From a virus, in the IMG/VR virus record IMGVR_UViG_3300017740_000076, positions 1-24,999 of that record: a DNA stretch of 24,999 bases. One strand, 5' to 3'. Below the pieces are notes generated by a model. It had not been told where the DNA came from. It was given only the letters and a program-made list of their open reading frames with translations, and made no database searches. Shown one piece after another: positions 8,158-15,900 of this stretch; the stretch's first letter is position 1; the number at the start of each line of letters is the position of its first letter. A program made the translations under genes and the position numbers.

Positions 8158-9978
8158 ATGTCTGCAATTATCACTGATCTTTTTAGAATTCATAATGCAC
8201 AGCAGTTCGTTGAGGCGCTGGCGGAACCCGACACTGCTTCCCCCTCAGAGGAAACAGCAGCTGAGTCTGGCACCCAACGTACTCGACTATACTTCTTTAT
8301 TGGACGCCCCCAAGAATGGCGTGCATATTTAGAACTATATGCTATCAATAACACTTTCCAGGAAGGCGAGATCGTCTACCAAGGTAGTTCTTACCCTGGT
8401 GGCGCTACCGTTTACGGCACGGTCGAAAAAGTGTTTCCCAATTCAGTCCTTCTCTCTGGCGTCAATGGCGCTTCGGGACAGAACTCCAACTTTGTTGCTG
8501 GAGTCGCTGTAACAGGTAATACTTCTGGTGCTACTGGTAAAGCTGGTGTATGGAGAACTGGTACAGAGAACACTCCTACACAACCTTTCGACTCGCAAGA
8601 AGAAAAGTTTGAGATCTTCGATGATATGATCTCACTCAAGCGTGTGAAAAAAGATGACGTGACCTTTGTGGTCAAGCGTTATAACTTCGGCGCTAACACT
8701 GTGTACGATATGTACAAGCCTGATTATAGCAGTGCTAAAACTTCTGCTACAGGTTCATCTTCATTGTTTGCTGCCACATTCTATGTGATGAACAGCAGCT
8801 ATGAGGTTTTCAAATGCATCTACAACGGTCAGACCCCTACCGATCCTAACGGTGTTGTTTCTGTAACAGAACCAACTAAAGTTCAGTCAATCTCTGGTAT
8901 TTTCATCGAACCTGAAGATGCTGGCAACCCTGGATTCCGTACGGATGGTAAGCGTCCATACGTTTGGAAGTATATGTACACCATCCCTACCGATAGTGTG
9001 CTGAAGTTCCTCTCCACTGACTTCCTTCCTATTGTGGAAGAAACTGCAGTTATTACTTCTGCTGTTGATGGTGCTATCGATAATATTCTTATTACTGATT
9101 CTGGTACCAACTATGACCCTGGTACCTACTATGCTCCTATTCAAGGTAATGGTAGTGCTGGTATTGCTAAACTAGTTGTTGATTCAGGTGCTATTGTCGA
9201 AGCAAGTCTTCAAGCTTCTGGTACAGGATACACATACGCTTCAATTAATTTGAGCGATGTCTATAGCGATGCTGCTCTCACAACCCCCTCTAACATCGAC
9301 GCTAACACCGATGCTACTGGTGGTGCCCTGGAAGTGATTATCCCCCCTCAAGGTGGACACGGAAAGGATCCTGTAGAGGAATTGGGTGGTAAGCGTGTGA
9401 TGATTAACACTCGCTTGACCTACGATGAAGGCGAAGGCGACTTCCCAACTGATAACGACTTCCGTCGTATCGGTTTGCTGCGCGACCCATATAACTACAA
9501 CTCTACCGATTTCGCTACTGCTGACAACCTGAGTGCAACTCCTGCACTTAAGCTGCAGAACCCATCTGGCGATTTCTTCGTTGACGAAGAAATTTCACAA
9601 ACTTATACCGATGGCAATGGCGATACAGTTGTTGCTAAAGCAACTGTAGTTTCTTGGAAGGGTACTGTTGACGGCGTAACCTACAACATCGTTAAGTACT
9701 TCCAGTCTCCTGACCGTCACACACATAACGGCGTTGTGTATGATTTCAGCAATGGTGCTGATACAGTTTCTGGCGGAACTTCGCTTTCTACTGCTACGGT
9801 AAATAGTACATATAATACTCCTGGTGGTCAGACTGACGGCGGTGTTATCTTTGCTTCTGGTCTCGCTAATCCCGAAATCGAAGGCAACTCTGGTGACATC
9901 ATCTATATTGAGAACCGTCGTGCAATTTCTCGTGCTTCTGACCAGATTGAAGACATTAAACTCGTTGTTGAGTTCTAA
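8158..9978 (+). CDS. 8: Baseplate wedge subunit gp8 (T4-like), enlarged
   Basis: The 606 aa product is the T4 gp8 homologue, a wedge protein that in T4 forms a dimer and helps hold gp10, gp7 and gp6 in the baseplate. The last 29 residues (SGDIIYIENRRAISRASDQI then EDIKLVVEF) match the T4 gp8 end (SGEMIYMENRP...DQTEEINILFTF). Residues 266-277, RPYVWKYMYTIP, match T4 GYVWEYLFEIP. The YVMNSSYEVFKCIYN segment matches the T4 region holding LVYRCLD. T4 gp8 is 334 aa; the extra length is largely repeat-type beta sequence near residues 67-135 (tSGA module) and 305-365 (G-x-GY modules). ATG at 8158 is the only sensible start and has no strong ribosome binding site. Arginine codons are mostly CGN, whereas the neighbouring giant genes favour AGA. 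The next gene follows after 18 bases. Confidence 0.92.
   Translation: MSAIITDLFRIHNAQQFVEALAEPDTASPSEETAAESGTQRTRLYFFIGRPQEWRAYLELYAINNTFQEGEIVYQGSSYPGGATVYGTVEKVFPNSVLLSGVNGASGQNSNFVAGVAVTGNTSGATGKAGVWRTGTENTPTQPFDSQEEKFEIFDDMISLKRVKKDDVTFVVKRYNFGANTVYDMYKPDYSSAKTSATGSSSLFAATFYVMNSSYEVFKCIYNGQTPTDPNGVVSVTEPTKVQSISGIFIEPEDAGNPGFRTDGKRPYVWKYMYTIPTDSVLKFLSTDFLPIVEETAVITSAVDGAIDNILITDSGTNYDPGTYYAPIQGNGSAGIAKLVVDSGAIVEASLQASGTGYTYASINLSDVYSDAALTTPSNIDANTDATGGALEVIIPPQGGHGKDPVEELGGKRVMINTRLTYDEGEGDFPTDNDFRRIGLLRDPYNYNSTDFATADNLSATPALKLQNPSGDFFVDEEISQTYTDGNGDTVVAKATVVSWKGTVDGVTYNIVKYFQSPDRHTHNGVVYDFSNGADTVSGGTSLSTATVNSTYNTPGGQTDGGVIFASGLANPEIEGNSGDIIYIENRRAISRASDQIEDIKLVVEF
8356..8562 (+). repeat. 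tSGA-type beta modules inserted in gp8
   Basis: Residues 67-135 of gp8 read FQEGEIVYQGSSYPGGATVY, then SVLLSGVNG, FVAGVAVTGNTSGATGKAGV. They match the repeated 'F-x-x-GE-x-V-x-G-x-T-S-G-A' element of the flanking giant proteins. T4 gp8, as I remember it, has no such segment between its N-terminal FGRSEPW strand (here FIGRPQEW) and the following conserved region. Confidence 0.5.
9070..9252 (+). repeat. G-x-GY beta modules inserted in gp8
   Basis: Residues 305-365 of gp8 contain AIDNILITDSGTNY and AIVEASLQASGTGYTYASIN separated by a GNGSAGIAKL strand. This is the two-unit form of the G-x-GY repeat found in the giant genes on both sides. It directly follows the conserved gp8 block that ends in FLPIVEE. 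Confidence 0.55.
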
Positions 9979-9996
9979 TTAAAAGAGACCTAAGAG

Positions 9997-12900
9997 ATGC
10001 CACAAAACACTAACCTGAATAGATCCCCGTATTTTGACGATTTTGATACGGGGAAAAACTTCTATAGGATTCTGTTCAGACCTGGTTACTCAATCCAAGC
10101 GAGAGAGTTAACTCAGCTGCAGTCTATGCTGCAGGATCAGGTCGAACAAGTCGGCAATAGTATGTTCAAACAGGGTCAAATGGTGATCCCTGGCGAAGTC
10201 TCGTATTCTAATACGTATGACTATGTTAAGTTAAGTAGCGTCTCTCAGGTTGCACAAAACGTAAATGGCGAAATTAATTTCGTCAAATACAATATTTCTC
10301 AGCTGGTCGGCAAGATTCTTGTCGGTCAGACTTCTGGTGTTAAGGCATTTGTTGATAATCACGCTTTAGAAACTACAACAGACGCTGATACTATTTTTGT
10401 TAAGTATGTCAGTTCAGGTTCTGATAATACTGACGTTAGGTTTAGACAGGGCGAATCTCTCAAATTAGAAACTCCTACAACGGATAACGATCCGACTCTA
10501 GTTGTAGGTACAGATGGAATCAAACCAGCAGATACTACTGCTATGGGTTTTGGTTCTGCTGTAAACGTTCAGAAAGGCATTTACTTTATTAATGGACATT
10601 TTGTCCAGAACGAATCTCAAACTCTTATTCTAGAGAAATACAGTGCTATTTCTTCTTATAAGATTGGTTGGGATATTACAGAATCAATTGTCACTCCAGA
10701 AGACGATCCTTCGCTGAAGGATAACGCTCAGGGTTACTCTAACTATTCTGCACCTGGAGCTCATAGACTGAAGATTACTTTGAATCTTCAAAAGTTTGCT
10801 GTTGACGCTCCATCAAATAAAAACTTTGTTCAGCTTGTCTTCCTGGAAGAAGGTAAAATCCAGAGACAAATTACTCAAACTTCACCTAGTCAGATTGAAG
10901 AGATTCTGGCACGTAGAACTTATGACGAGTCTGGCGATTATATCGTAAAGAATTTTATTGCCGACCTTAAAGAATATTACAACGCTGATGGATCTGGTTA
11001 CTATGATGTCAATTCATCAACTGGTCTAGTCAACGGTTTATCTGAACTGGCAGCTGATGGAAAGTTTATTGTTGGCATCGGTCCTGGTAAAGCTTATGTT
11101 CGTGGTTACGAAGTAGAAAGTACAGATACTAAGTATCTCGAATTAGATAAAGCAAAAGATACTCAGAGTAGAGAAAATACCAGACTATATTCCACACCTT
11201 TGCCTACAGTTGGTATACGTGGAGTTCACGGTTCTGTTCCTATTAGTGCTACTTCTGATGGAGAATCTACACCATTTAAGAAAGCTAATTTTTATAGAAA
11301 ATTTATTGATTCTTATCTTGGCGATAATGGTTCCAAAAACAGTCAAGATACAGGCATTTTTGTTGCTAGCGATCTAAGAGGAACAACTTATAATACCGAT
11401 GCTGCAACTATGACAGTATGGGTATATCCTGGTGTCGATCCTGTCAATGGTGAGCCTATTGACCTTGCAACTAATACTACAGATATTGTTTACACCGACT
11501 TGAAGGTTGGCACTTCAGCATCTGTGTTCCACTTTAATGGCACCTCTTATGATGAGATTAAAGTTGTTGCCGCAAGATTTAATCAAAAATACAATACGGA
11601 TAGAGATAGAAACGTTCCTTGGAGCGAAGATAGTGCTACTGGTGGTATGAATGAATCTGGTTCGGAGCACGTTGTGCACGAACTGATTCTAAGAGGTCCT
11701 ATTGCAACTCTATACAGCATTCATCAATCTTACCAAGCACACGGTCCTGTAAAGCTGGGAGGTTCTGGTGGTGGCGCTAGTAATGGTATCTCTCTATATG
11801 GTAACAATACTGGTGCAACTTATTATGGTATGGTTCTAGACTATACTCTTCCAGTGCACCCTATCATTGGTAGAGCTATTGCAAGAGACTTCAAATTCCA
11901 AACAGTTCCTGTTGGATTTGATAAAACTCGTGGCGTTGTTGCTTCTAGTAATCAGCAAGACTCTACATTCACATTCAGTTATACCAACCCCATTCTTTTC
12001 ACCAAGATTGTTTTAACTGGTATCCACGCATTTGAAACTGGTTCTAATATCCAGGGTTCTATCTCTGGTGCCACTGCTGTTATCGAAGGTGGGTTGTCGG
12101 TTGGGCAAAATGATCCCGAGAATGCAACTTTATCTCATTCTAATACAATTGTACTATCGAATGTTATTGGAGAGTTTGAAGAGGGAGAAGAAATTTTTGA
12201 TATGGATGACAGTGCCAAAGCTGCTGTCATTGCTGTAGAAGGTCGTATTAGTCACTTCACTGTTCCTTATGGTGGTGAAAATTATTCTGATCAGATGGAG
12301 TTGAAAATTGGTCAGAGACAATATCGCGGTAACTACACTACTGTTAGAAGAGAGACTGCTGTTGACGGCATCGATGGTCAGCAGGATTATGTCCACTCTG
12401 TTACTTTCACCGAATTAGGTAGGAGAGAGATTTCTGATAAATTCCTCAGTCCTCCAATTGTTGAAGTTATTGATGTTGGTGGTGTACACAGTGCTAGCGA
12501 TCCAGATGCTTATGTAAAAGCATTCCTTTATAAGAATGTCATTCAAACGTTTGGTACGGAAGATCTTCGTTCCGTTGGAATGACACACGGTAATAGTTCT
12601 AGAACGTTCTCTGCAGATATTCAGTATGCAGATACCGATTATACAGAATTTAAAACTATCACCAACAACCTACAGTATTCTGGCAGAACAGATTGCGACT
12701 TTATTGAAGCTACTAACTATAGTGCACGTCCTGCAGATGAACTTAAAGAAGATGATTTAATTCAAATCACTGCTGATGGTGTTACGTATCGTTATGAAGT
12801 TGCGTATGCTTGCAATGCTACTACCGATACAGTTGCCAGAATTTATTTAAAACAGCGTCTCTTAGCTAACTTCGATTCTAATACTGTTTCTAAGATTCGT

Positions 12901-15900
12901 GCAAAAATTGAAAATTCTGGAAAATCAAGTCTAGTTCTTCCTCTGCCAAACAGTAAAATTTATTCGATTCTTTCGGATGATGCAAATACTGAGATTACTT
13001 ATTTCTCAAGAAAGCAATTTATTGAATCAGTTACTGTTGATGGTACCACAAACGAAATTACTATTGCTGCACAGCTTGACTTTGGTCAACAGCAATTTGC
13101 TCCATTTAATCAAAGCGATTATGTAATGGAGATCTATACTGCTGGTGCTACTACTACAAGATATGGCGGTGCTACTGGTGATCTAGTGAGAGAAGGAGAT
13201 ATTCTCTATATTGATCGTTCGATGATCTCGATCACTAGTGGTTCTGAGGGAAATACTGCTGGCACTATTGCCATCAAGCTTCCACCCGATTACTTCTATC
13301 AAGCAGGTGCTCTGAATCTGGCAGATATGAAGTTGAAAATCAGTTGTACTATTGAGACTGCAAACGCAAAACCAAAACTAAAAACATCTGTCAAGAAGAA
13401 AAGAATTTCTATTGCTTCGGATATCGATAACGATATTATCCCAATTAGAGGCGATGATTACGACAATCCAACTGGTCAGGTCAAGTCTTTCTCCGATGTA
13501 TACAAGTTGCGTTATGTCTATGAAGGGCAAGCTGGTATTGCACCGTCTGTTGATGAAGATGGAACTATTCTAGGTAACAGTGGAATTGATATTACAGATT
13601 ACTTCTTATTCGATGATGGTCAAAGAGATTCTTTGTATGACACATCTGCATTAATTAGAAAACCTGGTTTCAGAACTCCTACTGGTACCCTAGTTATTGG
13701 ATTTGATTATTTCAAGCATTCGGAAGGAGACTTCTTTGCAGTTGATTCTTATCTCCACGAGAACGGTGTTTCATATTCTGAAGTTCCCAAATTTACTTCT
13801 AATGTATATGGCAGCAAGTCTTTAGCAGATGTAATTGACTTCCGTCCTTTGGTTGGTACATCAGCATTTATTCCTGGTTATCTGAATGCCAGTGTGATGG
13901 ATCCATCATCCAATGTTTCTGAAGTGTTTACAAGTGGTGGTGTTACTGCAGCACTTCCTGCTGACACACAAAGCTCTGCCAGTATTCCATACACCTTTGC
14001 TTGTCAGTATGAATACTACGTTGACAGAATTGATACTATTTACTTGAAGAAAGACGGTAACTTTATTGTTAAAAAAGGTGCTGGTTCTAACGATCCTCAG
14101 TCTGCACAAACAATTGACGAAGCTATTAAGATCTTCAAGATTTACATTCCTGCGTTTACTGAAAATCTCAGAAAAATCAAAGTTTTCCCTGTGGAAAACA
14201 AGCGTTTTACAATGCGCGATATCTCCAAATTGGAGAAGAGAATCGAACGTGTCGAGAGATATACAATGCTGTCTATCTTAGAACAGTCAGCTCTTAACAC
14301 TCAAATTAAGGATGGTCAAACTGGTCTTGATAGATTTAAGTCTGGTTTTGCTGTCGATAACTTCGAGAACTTCAATCTCTCTAATATCAACAGCGTTGAT
14401 TATAAGTGCGCTCTTGATCTCACTCGTGGTTCGATGCGTCCCGAGTCTAAAGAGACTAGTGTTACTTTGCTTGAGCACGATCCAAATCCAACTTCTAGAC
14501 TTTTGTCTGGTTATGTGGTCAATAAAGGTATGGTTACTCTACCATTCACCACAAAAGTTCTCGCTCAAAACAACTTTGCGACAGAAACTATTCCTGTCAA
14601 TCCTTTCCTTATCTTTGCCTTTAAGGGAACTGCAGCTCTTTCTCCTAATGTCGATCCGTGGTTCGATGAGTATAGTCTGCCATCTTTGAATAATAACGAC
14701 AACCAGACATTAGATCCTCTGGAAGTTTATACCGATGGAGATGTTGCCCTATCTCAAATTCACGATGTTAGTAAGATCTCTATTCTTGGTAACGATTCCG
14801 AGTTTAGCAATGTCAATTCTCTAAGCTCTGATGCTCCTCAAACTGCAGAAGCTGAAGTTATTCAGTCTAAGATTACCAGTTCTTCTAATCTGGCATCTCA
14901 GAATACAGAGCTTCCTTTACAGCAAAGCAGTACTTCCATCGGAGAAAAAGTTCTTTCTACTTCATTCACTCTGTATGTGAAAGAGCAATATGTTGAGTTC
15001 CATCTTCGTAAGATGAAACCTAATACTAGATTGCATACTTTCTTGGATAATATCAATATCGGTGGGTATGTGGTACCAGATCGTAACTATTCTGGCATTC
15101 CTGGATCTTCCCTCAGGTCTTGGGGAGACAATATAGTAACAGATGATGCTGGAAATGCTTCTGGTATTATTCTAATTCCTTCAGGTAGAAAACCATCCTT
15201 AGGCACTTTCCACGAAGAAAACATCGAAGACTTGACTTTTGATGAGTCTGTTGGGCTTAAATTCCCTCTGGGCGTTAAGAAGATTAAGTTTACGAGCAGC
15301 AGCACTAACGGACATCATCCTCAATCATTTGCCAATGTTTCTTTCTTCGCAACTGCAATTAAAGAAACTGCTCCTAATGATATCATCGCTGTTGAAAATC
15401 TTAGCGATGATGAGAAAACAGATGGTACACAGTACACAGAGAATATCCTCAACCCAGAGGTTTCTGTTGTTGACCCACTAGCACAAACTTTCCGTGTTGA
15501 AAGCTTTAATGGTGGCGTATTTGCATCTTCTGTAAATATGTACTTCTCGGAAAAAGATCCCATCTTGCCAATTTCGGTGAAGTTAGTTGATACTATTGCT
15601 GGTAGACCTTCTAAAAATGTCATACCTGGTTCTGAAGTTGTAATAGATCCTAACACCTATCTTCGTGTTATTTGTAGTGGTGGACACACTCTCATTAAAA
15701 ATGAGATCATCGAAGGCGATACTTCTAACGCACAAGGTCCTTTAATCAAAGTTCTGGATTCTCAGAATACTCCTGTTCCTGAAGTCAATGGCAACTTCAA
15801 TCTGGCAACTACTCAAGTTTATACTTTAATCTTGGGAGACCACAACAAAGAGAGTTTCATAGCTGGCGAACCTCTGGTTATCACTTCACTGACTGTTGCT

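Noticed and set aside
10024-10054. Hairpin as an intrinsic terminator
   Set aside because: No T run follows on the + strand, and it lies inside the start of a long conserved gene. On the - strand the T run comes before the stem, not after it.
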